Of a stretch of 64,000 bases of DNA, positions 37,748 to 48,792 are shown in pieces. This stretch comes from Distichodus sexfasciatus. Its lineage: Eukaryota; Chordata; Actinopteri; Characiformes; Distichodontidae. The notes under the pieces are model-generated. The model saw only the letters and a list, made by a program, of their open reading frames with translations. It had not been told where the DNA came from and made no database searches. The DNA lies in the NCBI GenBank assembly GCA_032718565.1, contig JAVGVS010000024.1, positions 3,851,213 through 3,915,212 on the forward strand. The letters run 5' to 3'. Within the stretch, counting starts at the first letter, position 1; the number at the start of each line of letters is the position of its first letter. Both the position numbers and the translations under genes were made by a program.

Positions 37748-37991
37748 AAAGTGAGTGATTATTTGTCATTGTGAACACACCACAGCACAGCACACGGTGC
37801 ACCACAGCCAAATGTGACCTCTGCATTTAAGCCATCCGTGAAGGAGCAGTGGGCAGCTAACAAGCGCCCGGGGGGCAGTGCTTGGGGACGGTACCTTGCT
37901 CATGAGTACCTCAGTGGTAACTTTACTGGTCCTGGATTCAAACCTGCGACCATCTGATCACGGGGCGAACACCCTACCATTACAGCTGCCC
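37748..37991 (-). repeat. tRNA-derived SINE, copy 5 (full length)
   Basis: Reverse-strand, near-complete copy. It runs from the end GTGAGTGATTATTTGTCATT through GAGCAGTGGGCAGCTAAC, the GCGCCCGGGGGGCAGTGCTT block and TCATGAGTACCTCAGTGGTA to the head GATTCAAACCTGCGACCATC. It lies in the presumed agtr2 5' intron, 47 bp from the acceptor, with a TTG microsatellite (37995-38014) between. Confidence 0.9.
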
Positions 37992-38083
37992 CAATTGTTG
38001 TTGTTGTTGTTGTTAACAAATACATTTGTTTTTGACAGTACAGAACATCTGCAGCCAGTGTGGATTACGGTAAAAGTTCCACC

Positions 38084-39163
38084 ATGACGGGATTGCAAAG
38101 CTTCAACATTTCATACGATAATATTTCTCTGGAGGACTATGAACTGCATTCATCCTGCCATTCAAGATCAACAGTACAACACCAGAACATCCTAATCCCA
38201 ACCATCTACACCATTATCTTCTTTCTGGGTGTCACCGGAAATGGACTGGTGGTGTTTGTCCTTTGCCAGTCCACCAGCCACAAGACAGTAGCCAATACAT
38301 ACATCCTCAACCTGGCCGTGTCCGACCTGCTCTTCCTCCTCAGTCTCCCCTTCTGGGCAGTGTACTACTCGTTTGACTACGATTGGATTTTTGGTCAGTT
38401 CATGTGCAAGCTATGTGGGGGTCTGGTGACTCTCAATTTATACGCCAGCATCTTCTTCATCACTTGCATGAGCATGGACCGCTACCTGGCCATTGTCTAC
38501 CCGCTTAAATCCCAGAGGTGCAGGAACCTGTGCCGTGCGAGAGTGGTCAGTGTTCTGGTGTGGACGGCTGCAGGTCTTACGGCCGTCCCCACCATCATGT
38601 TCAGAGACACTCTCCGTATCGGCCTTGTCACCGCCTGCGTGATCCAGTTTCACAGTCACAGCTGGTTTATAGGTCTGGCTCTGATGAAGAACGTTCTGGG
38701 CTTCCTGCTGCCCTTTGTCATCATTACAAGCTGCTATTGCAGCATTGGGAAGCATCTCCTCATGGCTCCAGGTCTGGACAAGAGCACAAGCAACGTGGAC
38801 AAAGTCCTCAAGATGGTAGGTGCTGTAGTGCTGGCCTTCTTTTGCTGTTGGTTCCCCTTCCATGCCCTAACTTTCCTGGATGTGCTGGTGAATTTCCGGG
38901 TTCTCGATGCCTGCGGAGTGGGACAGAGTATCAGCCTCGGACTGCCGTTCACCATCTGCCTGGGTTTCTCCAACAGCGCAATCAACCCCTTCCTCTACTG
39001 CTTTGTGGGTAACCATTTCCGGGGACAGTTAGGAAGCTTGACCCAGACGCACATCTCAAGCTTGTCACAGAAACGAGGATCCTTCAGTACCAGACTCAGT
39101 TCCTTCTCTAGGAAGCTCAGCGACATCAAAGATCTCGCTCCAACAGAGACTGGCGCTGTATGA
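38084..39163 (+). CDS. agtr2: Angiotensin II receptor type 2 (class A GPCR)
   Basis: Seven-transmembrane plasma-membrane receptor for angiotensin II, in the family's AT2 branch, which opposes many AT1 effects. One coding exon of 359 residues, starting at an ATG in a strong Kozak context (CCACCATGA). N-glycosylation sites are at N8 and N13. DRYLAIVYP starts at D132 (human AT2 has DRYQS), CWFPFH is in TM6 and NPFLYCFVGN is in TM7. FFITCMSMDRY in TM3 and IGLALMKNVLGF in TM5 match AT2; the TM5 lysine (K202) corresponds to the ligand-contacting lysine of human AT2. C108-C185 and C25-C277 should form the two extracellular disulfides. The C-terminus is serine-rich. AATAAA signals are at 39478 and 39557. 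Identity as AT2 rather than AT1 rests on these TM3/TM5 blocks. Confidence 0.93.
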   Translation: MTGLQSFNISYDNISLEDYELHSSCHSRSTVQHQNILIPTIYTIIFFLGVTGNGLVVFVLCQSTSHKTVANTYILNLAVSDLLFLLSLPFWAVYYSFDYDWIFGQFMCKLCGGLVTLNLYASIFFITCMSMDRYLAIVYPLKSQRCRNLCRARVVSVLVWTAAGLTAVPTIMFRDTLRIGLVTACVIQFHSHSWFIGLALMKNVLGFLLPFVIITSCYCSIGKHLLMAPGLDKSTSNVDKVLKMVGAVVLAFFCCWFPFHALTFLDVLVNFRVLDACGVGQSISLGLPFTICLGFSNSAINPFLYCFVGNHFRGQLGSLTQTHISSLSQKRGSFSTRLSSFSRKLSDIKDLAPTETGAV

Positions 39164-39477
39164 GGGAACTTTAAGGAATTTAAGGACCCACTAAATAGTG
39201 GAACATACCAAAGGAACATAAGACTAATGGTAATGGCTTATTTCAGGACAAGATGATGTAGTTACAAGACTGGCTCTGTTCTACCTCCAGCACTACAACT
39301 ACTCAGCTCTTGAGTAAGACTCCAGTAATTAGGAAGTGTAAATGGCTGTAGATAAGAGAGTCAGCTGAAATGCCATTGAAGTAAATCTTGGAATAATGAC
39401 TTTCATCACCTGCATTGCACTGAGTGCATCCATGTTCTATCAATCTGTCTATATTCAATATGGTGGAAGAGCAAAGG

Positions 39478-39562
39478 AATAAAATACATTTTTTGCTTCC
39501 AAGAACATACTGTGGCATGACCTGGAGGCGTTACATATCTGATATTATGGCCATAGAATAAA
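39478..39562 (+). terminator. agtr2 polyadenylation signals
   Basis: Two AATAAA hexamers (39478-39483 and 39557-39562), 315-400 bp after the stop codon. Confidence 0.5.
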
Positions 39563-40565
39563 GAAGAAATATTGTGATATTTAAACTTCACCAACTCTGT
39601 GGATGTCTAGTACATCTGAGAAGGTCTGTTTTTTCTTTATTCTTTATTCATTGTGCTGTACAGTTTTTAATTATTTCATATAATGACGATAAATATAAAG
39701 TGTTATAAAGTACATTGTGTTCCATTGTGACCTTCTTTAATTGCATATTTGTTGTTATTATTTTAACTCCCCAAATTCCCAGTCTGACAGAAAAGTCCAG
39801 CACATGGTATAGAGCCAGGACATCTCCCTCGCATTCCAGTAAAATCATTTATAATGAAATTTCATGCTTAATATTTCACTTTCATAACTGTGTTCTGCAT
39901 TCAGCTAGAAAATGTTACTTTTGCTTGCCAGAGCGGAATGCATGACGTTATTGGCATCCTCCCGTGTTCAGCTGTTGCACAATTGAATGTCTTGTAATTT
40001 GCTGGACTTTGTGTGGGTTTCCAGTCAAGGACACTGCAAATGTCCAATAGTACACTGCTGAATTTGATCCTAGAATGGTCAAATATGATGTATAATTTAA
40101 AAAAAAAACTGTAAAATGAAAACGTCGTGAAACTCCTGAACACCGGCATGACTTTTTAATACATGTAGTTGATGTATTATAGTAAAAAACTTGTCATTTA
40201 AAATGAAATGAGTTTGAACATGTGATCATCTTAACAAAGTTTGAGCACTTTTTAAAAAGTGCATTCTTTCTTCAGAGCACCAGAGGGAGACATTTCATAA
40301 TAATTGTGACTTGCAGCGTCTCGTTAATCCCTTCTGTTGGTTATATGAACAGACGGCAGAGAAAAGCTAAATGATAATATAGAACACAGCCAGAAATGAC
40401 AGAATTAGCTTTCCATACTCCTATTTATTCGTTAGAGTAGAATTTTGATCTTGTAGTTATTAAACCGTTACAGATATTATTTTAGCTTTGTTAAGTTTAA
40501 TGGATTTCTGAAATGGTTAGGTTCAGGAGAAGTTCAGTTCTTAAACACGTCAGAAGCTATAAATA

Positions 40566-40885
40566 TAATTACACACACACACACACACAGTCGCAAATTA
40601 TTTTTGTGAGGTTTTTCAAAAGACTCCCATAATGACGAGATGTATGTAACGTTACACCTACACCTAATCCTAACCCTAACCTTAACCTCAGTAACCAAAA
40701 GCACATCTTTTACCTCTTTTAGTTTCTCAAATAAAACAAGCACATTTACTATAAAGTCATTTTCCTTCATGCGGACCTTTCAAATGTCCCCACAAAGCCC
40801 AACCACATGACTAAAAGTGATTTTAGGGAACAAAAAGGTCCCCACAATGGCATAAATACCCACTGACACACACACACACACACTG
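40566..40885. repeat. CA-flanked dispersed repeat with telomere-like core, copy 2
   Basis: Collinear with 24600-24955: CA tract, ACTCCCATAATGACGAGATG, TAATCCTAACCCTAACCTTA, AAGCACATCTTTTACCTC, GGTCCCCACAATGGCATAAA, then a second CA tract. Confidence 0.75.
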
Positions 40886-41365
40886 ACAGTTGGTGGTGTA
40901 ACGGTTAGGGAGGAGTACCACTGAGGTACTCATGAGAAGGTACCGTTTCCAGCCACTGCTCACTAGAGGTGTGAACCTTTACTGGTCTCACGATTCGATT
41001 ATGATTATTAGGTCAACGATTGGATTCGATAAGATATCTTGATACATCACGGTGCATGCCAGCAATTTCCCTACATTATTCACACTGCATGCATTGGGCA
41101 GCCACAGTTACCACAGGACCTTCTTTTCAACTTGAAATTTTATACCGTAGCCAGAAAATCACCAAGCAACGTCATTATGATGTAATCCAAGAGTTTCAAC
41201 TGCTACTGTCCCAGGGACAACTACGCAAACTAGACAGCCTAATTGTGGGAGGGAGTATTTTTTGTATTACGGGCACTGCTCATTGTTCGCTGCCTGCTGA
41301 TGGGTCAAATGCAGAGATCACATTTTGTTGTGGTGCACTGTGTTGTGTTCACAATGACAAATTAT
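40886..41365 (+). repeat. tRNA-derived SINE, copy 6, split
   Basis: Forward copy. The first part (about 40886-40965) has GTTGGTGGTGTAACGG, lacks the B-box segment and carries TACCACTGAGGTACTCATGA. The second part resumes at about 41271 with GGGCACTGCTCATTG and ends CACAATGACAAATTATCA. The middle, 40966-41270, is foreign to the SINE. Confidence 0.7.
40966..41270. mobile_element. Truncated hAT-like element in the SINE
   Basis: Begins AGAGGTGTGAACCTTTACTG, then GTCTCACGATTCGATTATGA, which I recognise as the 5' end of a common fish hAT-type MITE. The matching right terminus is absent, so it is truncated or diverged. Confidence 0.5.
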
Positions 41366-42430
41366 CAATGCAATTCACACAAAGTGGCCAACTGAGATTA
41401 GTCCAAACACAGTCCTAAAATAGGTAGATTAACACATGTTAACTTTAAGACTGTTAGGTCTGCAGCACCCAAATGTGTTTCACTAGCATTAGCAGGTTTT
41501 TTTTTCATTTTACTCTAAACTTGAAAGATATCCTGTGCATCTAAACAAAGAACAAGTAGGTGAACAACAAACTCCCTCACTGGTTTCAAGTTGTATTGCT
41601 TCAAGTTTAAACAAAGAAATTTAAAACATCTTCAGTTCTCTATTCAAAGTTATAAAAGCAGAAACACCATGACTTGGTTTCTCACCATACCAAAGCAGCC
41701 TCGGAGAACAGGGCCATTAAAAAAGCAGTGGTGAATGATAAATTAAACAGTATCAAAAATTCGTTTCATTACAGTTTTTTTAAATGCTTAATCTGCTTCA
41801 TGATTACCTCAAAATCAGTCCTCAGAAAAACTTAGCTTGTGACCAAGAGAAAGAACTATCAAATGTGATGTCTGTTTTATGTAGTAATTATTCATTCTTA
41901 TGGAGTCCTCAAAATTCAGTGCCATTAATTCCCCTAATAGACAAAAAGCTTGAGGATGTTAGTTTATTTTAATACAATTTGATAAAAGATTAGCCTAATG
42001 ACATGCAACACAACCACAGTCAACATATTTACACCAGTTTAATTATTATCAGTCAATACTCTCCTTTAACAGTGCCCTGACCAATATAAAACTTCTCATA
42101 ACGCATAGATAATCTATACTTCCACCTGCACAGTATTCTGTCAGATAATGCAGAAATCTGCTGATGAGTAAAACACACACATCTTGAATCTTTTCTGCCA
42201 TCAGATGTTTTTTCACACATTGCCAATTTGGAAAGAAACACAGCTTCTCACTCAACACACATTCTGAACTGTTTAACTGACATTTTCCTCACACACAAAA
42301 CATATTGTTGCGGAAAAAAAAATCATTTGCCTTTGAAGCGATTTCCTGCCTCTTTCATCATTTCCTGTTCAAGGAACAAATACCTTTCTGTGCCTTTGAG
42401 GCCTGTCAGTGCGGCGGTGTGAGCGAGGCG

Positions 42431-44612
42431 ATGGAATCGTTGCCTGTTTACCACGGGGCCATCAGCCGTGAGACGTGCGAGATGCGACTATGGGCGGCAG
42501 GCAAAGATGGCAGCTATTTAATCCGAGACAGCGAGAGTGTGCCTGGGGCTTACTGCCTCTGCGTCCTGTAAGTTTTGCGTGAACTTGTGCAGAGCCAGAC
42601 AAATTGTGTCTTTTTTGAAATTCCCTTTAATGTCAGTGCAATGGAACAGTGGGGCCATAGCAGCCTTTTAAAATGATATTTTGCTTTTTCAATTTTGCCT
42701 GAGTTTCCACCAGAATGTGCTCATTTGACTAAAATTAATTAGTTTTGTCTCTAAAATATTTGAAATCTAAAATATTTGATCAATTTCTGAGGGATTTCTC
42801 AGCCTTATTTAATTTTAGTTCTTTTTTTTTAGATAATTTCTAAGGCCAGATAAGTGTGACATTAGTTTGATTTGGGCTATAATATGTTGCTGACAGGTGC
42901 AAAGGATTTGTCTACACTTACCGGCTACAGCAGAATAACGGAGGCTCCTGGGCAGCAGAGGTGAGAAATTACCCCAAAATCTCAAATTTTTCTTCAAGTG
43001 TGACCTGTTAGAGAGAAGACATTGCTTTACAGATAAACAAAGCAGTCTATGAAGTGAGCGGGTCAGAGGAAAACGTCCAATATTTCACATCATTACACTT
43101 AACTAAAGAAAATTAATTGAAAGAAATTCACCTCTGTATCATATCAGCAGTTCACTTTGTGAATAAACAGTTAAAGTAGAAGGTAGAAAAGGCATGTTAG
43201 AGGTGAAACAGGAGAGGCTCCGAAAGAAAACCACAAATCTTACCTATTTCATTCGTAACATCAAAGATTTTCTCCTCGCCAACATGGTCTCACTTACAGC
43301 ATCTTGGTTTTTAGTGCAAATTATGAACATGATTCCTGGATAATGATTACGGCCACAGGTTTGACAACATAATTTACATTTCCAGTGCCAATATTCTATT
43401 CAGGGCTTCATTTCTGTTAAACCATTTATGCATCATAGACTGCACCGCTATGAAAGACACAACACTGAAATTAAAAGCAGCAGGTGAATAGGTGGGAGTG
43501 AGGAAAAACCCAAAACAAGCCAAAAGTAAACAAGTAATAATAAATAGTTTAATCGTGCAGTTTCATTTAGTAATCAGCAGGAGCCTGGTGTATCTTATTT
43601 ATGAAATGTGATATTGTTTCAAACAGACTGTTCATTAAAAAAATATTTTAAACTGGAAAAATAGATCATTTTAAGAGGCTGAGCTGGGCCACATGCTGCT
43701 TTATTAACCCAACATGTAGAACATGTCAAATGACTTTATTAGGAAACTTTATTTCTATGATAAATTGCACGTTTCTCATAGAAAAAAATAATTATTCTCT
43801 TAAGTCACAGGATCCCTCAAATTTCATTGGGATGATTTGATCATAATTACATTTATTACTAAATAAAACTGCAAGAAAATTTGAGCTATGATTTTTTTTT
43901 CTAGAAACTAGACACAGATTATGGCATAAAATAAATATAAAAAAAAATGATAAAGGCTTTGTCCATTAGCTCATGGTTTGCCACTTTTTGGAAGCTCACA
44001 CAACCCTGTACAACAATTTACCAAGTAAAAATGTGTTCTAGTCGTGTTAATACTATGTTTACTCAGCTTTATCTCTTCATCTCTGAAACCAGAATAAAGG
44101 CTCAGCCCCCCTCAAACGGTGCGACCTCGCTCGAGAAAACCGCAGTTTCCACAGAGTGCAGCAGAGTGGTCATAATTTGGTCTTTAGCTGCTGAAAAAAA
44201 GGAAGAGACGCGATTGCTCAACGTTCATCACACGCATTCCTCCATGCCACAAGTGACCACGCAATAATATTTATAACGTAAAGAAAAAACACCACGACGC
44301 TTCATTTATCAGGCTGTGCATTCAACGCCCAAGTTCGGCGAGTGTGTGTTTTCACGCGTATAGGCATCGGAACCTTAAAACCTCCATCGTAGCTTAACTT
44401 GAAGTAAACAAGGTTTGAGCAGGGGGGAGTGTAAAACTATTTTTGTATCCACTCTGCAGACGGCCCCTGGTCAACAGAAGCGCCAGTTTCGGAAAGTCAA
44501 GAATTTGATAAGCGCCTTTGAGAAGCCTGACCAAGGCATCGCCATCCCTCTGCTCTTCCCCGTCACCGTGCAACACCATCACAACGCGGCCAACACCCGG
44601 CAAACGGTGTAA
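42431..44612 (+). CDS. sh2d1a: SH2D1A (SAP), single-SH2 adaptor
   Basis: Cytoplasmic adaptor of T and NK cells that binds tyrosine motifs of SLAM-family receptors and recruits FYN. Exons 42431-42567 (137 nt), 42897-42960 (64 nt) and 44460-44612 give 117 residues; the first two lengths equal my recollection of the human exons. The protein is one SH2 domain. VYHGAISRETC opens it, and GSYLIRDSESVPGAYCLCVL carries R32, the phosphotyrosine-binding arginine. RKVKNLISAFEKPDQGI begins at R78, the residue that contacts the FYN SH3 domain in human SAP. Human Y47-H48 are C47-K48 here. The model stops after ANTRQTV at a TAA. Human has a fourth small coding exon; the stop overlaps a GTGTAA that could be a donor, so the extreme C-terminus is uncertain. 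SH2D1B is less likely given the close match and the tenm1 neighbour. Confidence 0.93.
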
Positions 44613-45077
44613 AAACCCTGACGAGCCCAAACACGCCCAAGTATGTGTGACATTTGTCATGGATTGTTTCTTTTGCTGGATTTAACCTGCAGCCTTTCGA
44701 TCCTGACTCTCCTTCCGTTACACCCACACCTCCATCTTCTAACTCTGGATCTGTACATATGTTTTGTCTGAGTTTGTTTGTCTCCAAAGCAATTAGAAAG
44801 GCTAGTGATATCGGTTGATAAAAGCTGCATTATTCGAGTAAAGCCTGAGGAGATCGCTGCATTTTCTAGTCTGTTTTGTAACTTTTGCATCTTTTCTCCC
44901 AACACGTTGTTTTTATAAAACAAAGATCACCAATATAATAATGTAGGTAAATGAATAAGAACTAAAACAGAAACGATATTATACAAGGTGTTTTAATCAA
45001 CATTTATGTGTATTGTCAGCTGTGTCTCTTTATCGTGTACTGGACCCTGACTTCATAGAAGTATAAATTCAGTTCTA

Positions 45078-45083
45078 AATAAA
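45078..45083 (+). terminator. sh2d1a polyadenylation signal
   Basis: AATAAA in GTTCTAAATAAATTGTAC, about 470 bp after the stop codon. Confidence 0.5.
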
Positions 45084-45827
45084 TTGTACAAAATGACTTG
45101 TGAACTCATCATCATTTATTTTCATCATATTAGACTAGTTTGAGAGCGGATTAGATCAGAAAAAGAAAAATCCTGACATTTGTTTAACAATAACATTTTT
45201 TTTGCAAGTATCAGACATTTACATTACATTAATTATTTTCATTTCCCTCTTTCGTGTGACTTTTCAAATTATCTTATTATTGCAGAATAATGTCTTTATG
45301 GTAACGGCACGCTGCCTGTAATTCTTGCCCGCTTGTGTGTTTACTGTTGCTGCATGTTATGGCATCTGCCACAAAGTCATCTGCCACCTTCAGATCCTGC
45401 AACCTTGATAAAATCATATCTGAACATTCTCAGTGCCATATGAATGTCATATGAGTCGAGCATCATTTGAGTGTCAAACTGAAGACATCAGCTACTGATA
45501 TTACTGACCATGGTTCGAGTTACGGGGGGGGTACTGTTCCCCCCGGTCAAGACCCAGACCCCTCCAAGGAGACAAAAATAGCAGTTTGGGGATGGGGGGG
45601 GGTTGTGTTATGAAGGCAGTAACCCCCAATTATGGAGGAGTAATTCGCACTCTTCCTGACCTCCTTCTAAACACTGAACAAAATGCAACTGATCAAACGG
45701 TCGCAGCAACTAAAATCTTGCCGTGGTTTAGAGACGGCATGTGCACAGTCGAATGATTTCAATGCAGGCATTCAGCATCGTATCAATCTGCCCGGCGCCC
45801 AGACAACCTCCCCAGGACGAGCGCCTT

Positions 45828-45840
45828 GTTGCCTAGCAAC
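45828..45840. promoter_or_regulatory. X-box-like palindrome (RFX-type site)
   Basis: GTTGCCTAGCAAC is a perfect dyad of GTTGC half sites, matching the consensus X-box of RFX factors. It sits in a GC-richer patch. The target gene, if any, is unknown. Confidence 0.45.
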
Positions 45841-47230
45841 GGCTCTCTCAATATTCCACCAATGTTGATGCTCGGGAGCGAAATCAGCCTTATCGCGCGG
45901 AATCAAAAAAGGTACATTTGCGGCGATTTTCTCCCCTCATGGATATTTATGGCGTTCGACATTTACATTGTGACTTCGGCGGCCGCAGACGGGGGCAAGA
46001 AAAGAACAGATATCACCTGCGTCGGGTACGAGCTGCACCAAACTGATGGCTGCACAGCAGGGAAAAGGTGAGATATTTACAATGTGTAGAGCCTCTGCAC
46101 AAATATCGCCGGCCCATACCCTCAAATTGATTCATCCGGTGTTTGTGCAACAAGAAAAATAATCTGACTTTTTAATCAGTTTGAGATATTTTGCTTCTTA
46201 AAATCACAAGCCAGGCATCTAACGTCTGGAAAGCTCCCAAATTTGAGAAAATCCTTACTCGCGTATAAATGTAACGTTATCTCGCTGCCGAGCGGAGACA
46301 ACGTTCTCGGTCCTTAATAGAAAACTCAGTCACGCAATTTCAGGCCGTGCAATCTGATGAGTTTGCACACTCGTGCACGCAAACATGACCCCAAGGCCTC
46401 AGATATGCTCAAGCACTTTCATTTGACAGCTGTGGTTTGGAGACTGCTCCACTGCTCCAGCCATAGCGTCATACACATCACGTCTTGGAGCGCTGCTCTC
46501 TGGGGCACAGATTAACACCACTGCAATCTTCATCAGCACATCCACAAGCTCGCTTCCACCCCCATTAAGACTGAGGCCCGTAAATACGCCTCTGCTCGTC
46601 ACACGTACTGACAAAATCTGACCAATCCAGTGGATTAAATCTGACGTCAATCGAAGGTGCTTAAAGGAAAGCTGTGTAAAAAGGTCTCAAACAGTAGCTA
46701 TTCTGGATTTCTCAGAACCACATGAAAGCACTCTCGGTCGGGCGGTTCCTTCTTGACGTTTGTGCAGCGCCTCGTCTCCTCCTGCATCGTTGTGTCATTT
46801 AACTGATTCACTTCCACCAATGTAGGCGTGCCTGTTCTGTAGATTTCTGGAAAATACGAGACAAAAAGCTCTCCCAGTGACCTTTTGCAAAAAGTTTGCC
46901 TCGCACAAAAGCCTAGACGTAGTTTCCCGGAGGCATTGGTGCACCGAGCGCTTCCTCAAATCGCGAGTAAACACAGGCAAGGCGCTTCTCAAATGCAACG
47001 CTATCTTTCACAATCACATTAATCCGTCATCGCTGGCCTAATGCAGGAAAAAAAACAAAAGCATAGCACAGTCGGTAAAATAGCAAACTCTGGTCGTGTG
47101 ACACGTTTGCAGCGTTGGGGAGAAATGGAACACACGTTACGTATTCAGATTCTAGGTGACGGGTTAGTGTATTCCGTTACAGTTTAAACAGACGGTAATG
47201 GAACACACTTGCATTTTTAAAAATAACAGA

Positions 47231-47536
47231 TTACACGGCGAGGCGGCGCACCGCAGGGCACACACACACTCCAAAATAAAACGCTTTGCAGAAAACAGAA
47301 GGAAACGGATTCACACATTCACACCTTCCGGGGCCAATTTTAGGGCCGCCAATTAACCTACGCTGCACGCTTTTGGACTGTGGGAGGGAACTGGAGCCCC
47401 GGGAGGAAAACCACACGAACACAGGAGAGCCTGCAAACTCCACACACAAAGACCCTGCGGCCGACACGGGGCTCAAACCCAGGGGCCTCTCACTGTGAGG
47501 AGGCAGCGCTAACCCCCGCGCCGCCGTGCCGCCCCC
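47231..47536 (-). repeat. Second SINE-like family, copy with foreign insert
   Basis: Reverse-strand copy sharing CTGCAAACTCCACAC, GCACGCTTTTGGAC and the head GGCAGCGCTAAC with 34118-34463. In place of about 15 bp of normal body it carries 47267-47310, a segment also found at 49783-49827 in tenm1. Confidence 0.75.
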
Positions 47537-47675
47537 TCACATTGAGTAACCTAACAGAATACGTTACAAATGACATTTTAGGGCGTCTTCTGTATTCTGC
47601 AGTGAAATACCTTCCCCACACGGCACGTCATTCTCGAGCGGCAATCGTGTCACTAAACTCTTCAACCGCTCTCTC

Positions 47676-47938
47676 GGGGCAGCTGGTGGCGTGACGGTGG
47701 GGTGTTCGCTCCGTGATCAGAAGATTGCAGCTTTGAATCCAGGGCTGGTAAAGGTACCACTGAGGTACTCACGAGCAAGGTACCGTCCCCAAGCACTGCT
47801 CCCCGGGCGCTTGTTAGCTGCCCACACTTCTTTCACAGTTGGACTAAATGTAGAGCTCACATGTGGTTGTGGTGCACTGTGTGCTGTGCTGTGGTGTGTT
47901 CACCATGACAAATGATCACTCACTTAACGGGAAACGGC
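47676..47938 (+). repeat. tRNA-derived SINE, copy 7 (full length)
   Basis: Forward copy. Head GGGGCAGCTGGTGGCGTGAC, B box CTTTGAATCC, TACCACTGAGGTACTCACGA, CACTGCTCCCCGGGCGCTTG, end ATGACAAATGATCACTCACT. Confidence 0.9.
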
Positions 47939-48792
47939 AGGAAGCAAATGAAATGTAATGATACGGTCATTTACACATAATAGCTTTAATGAGCAGGGTA
48001 ACTCCTTATACTCAGAGATCCAGCGCTGATAGTTTCATAGCATGTATAACTCCTGGAAAAATCTCAATCTGCATCTAGTCATTAACAATAGTAACACTTC
48101 ATTATGGATGACAACATATTTCAAATTTAGCACTTCATTTTTTAAAGCACTTGCTATATACATTGTTTTCAGTGCATATGTACAACATCCGGTTCATGAC
48201 GGCGTTTCTTTTCGTTTTAAAACACAACCATGTTGGAGTCCAGTGTTCGACGGGGAACCCTCTTCAGAAAGAGCACGTTGCGAGGAACATGTGCAGCTCA
48301 CACTTTCACGTCGTGGTTTGATTGACAAGGCCTCTCTTGCACAGAATGTAAACTAGATTACGTTGAGGTGTACTATGTAGTGTGTGAAGGGAAATGAAAA
48401 TCCTCGTTCACACCGGTACGAGGACGATACAATACCAACTCCATGTCACTCCTGTCCAGTTTAGTCTCCACAGGCTGAAGAGGATTCAAGAAACGATAGC
48501 ATGATTAGGAGAAGAAAAGAAAAATAAAGGATTGCCTCCAGATAGAAAAAACGCTAAGCCACGGTGAAAAAACAGAAAATTGCTTGTGCCACTTTAGAAA
48601 CTTCACCTGGAACGATAATAAAATACCATCATTTTGTCACATTTAAAGGCAGACGGGACTCGCTCCCCCCTTGTTGTTGTTTGTTGTTGACGTATTTTGT
48701 CTTCTTTTGTAGTCGTAGAAACGGTGCCACAAATCTATCTAGAAACAGGCAGTCTTTGGTGAAGGGTCGAGCGGGCGTCTCCTTGACCAGTG

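Larger units (their letters stand above)
39563..42430. other. Spacer between agtr2 and sh2d1a
   Basis: No gene recognised. It contains the second copy of the CA-flanked repeat (40566-40885) and a SINE split by a hAT-like fragment (40886-41365). The sh2d1a promoter must lie near 42430, but no TATA box or clear start site was identified. Confidence 0.5.
45084..48792. other. Tail-to-tail spacer between sh2d1a and tenm1 (with tenm1 3' UTR)
   Basis: No gene recognised. It holds an X-box-like palindrome (45828-45840), a member of the second SINE family (47231-47536), a full SINE copy (47676-47938) and, at its right end, the presumed tenm1 3' UTR. No convincing polyadenylation signal for the - strand was fixed. 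The ORF at 45826-46071 has no recognisable domain. Confidence 0.5.

Noticed and set aside
38060..38083. agtr2 start at a GTG giving eight extra residues
   Set aside because: Vertebrate genes start at ATG; the ATG at 38084 has a strong Kozak context, and a splice acceptor lies just upstream at 38038.
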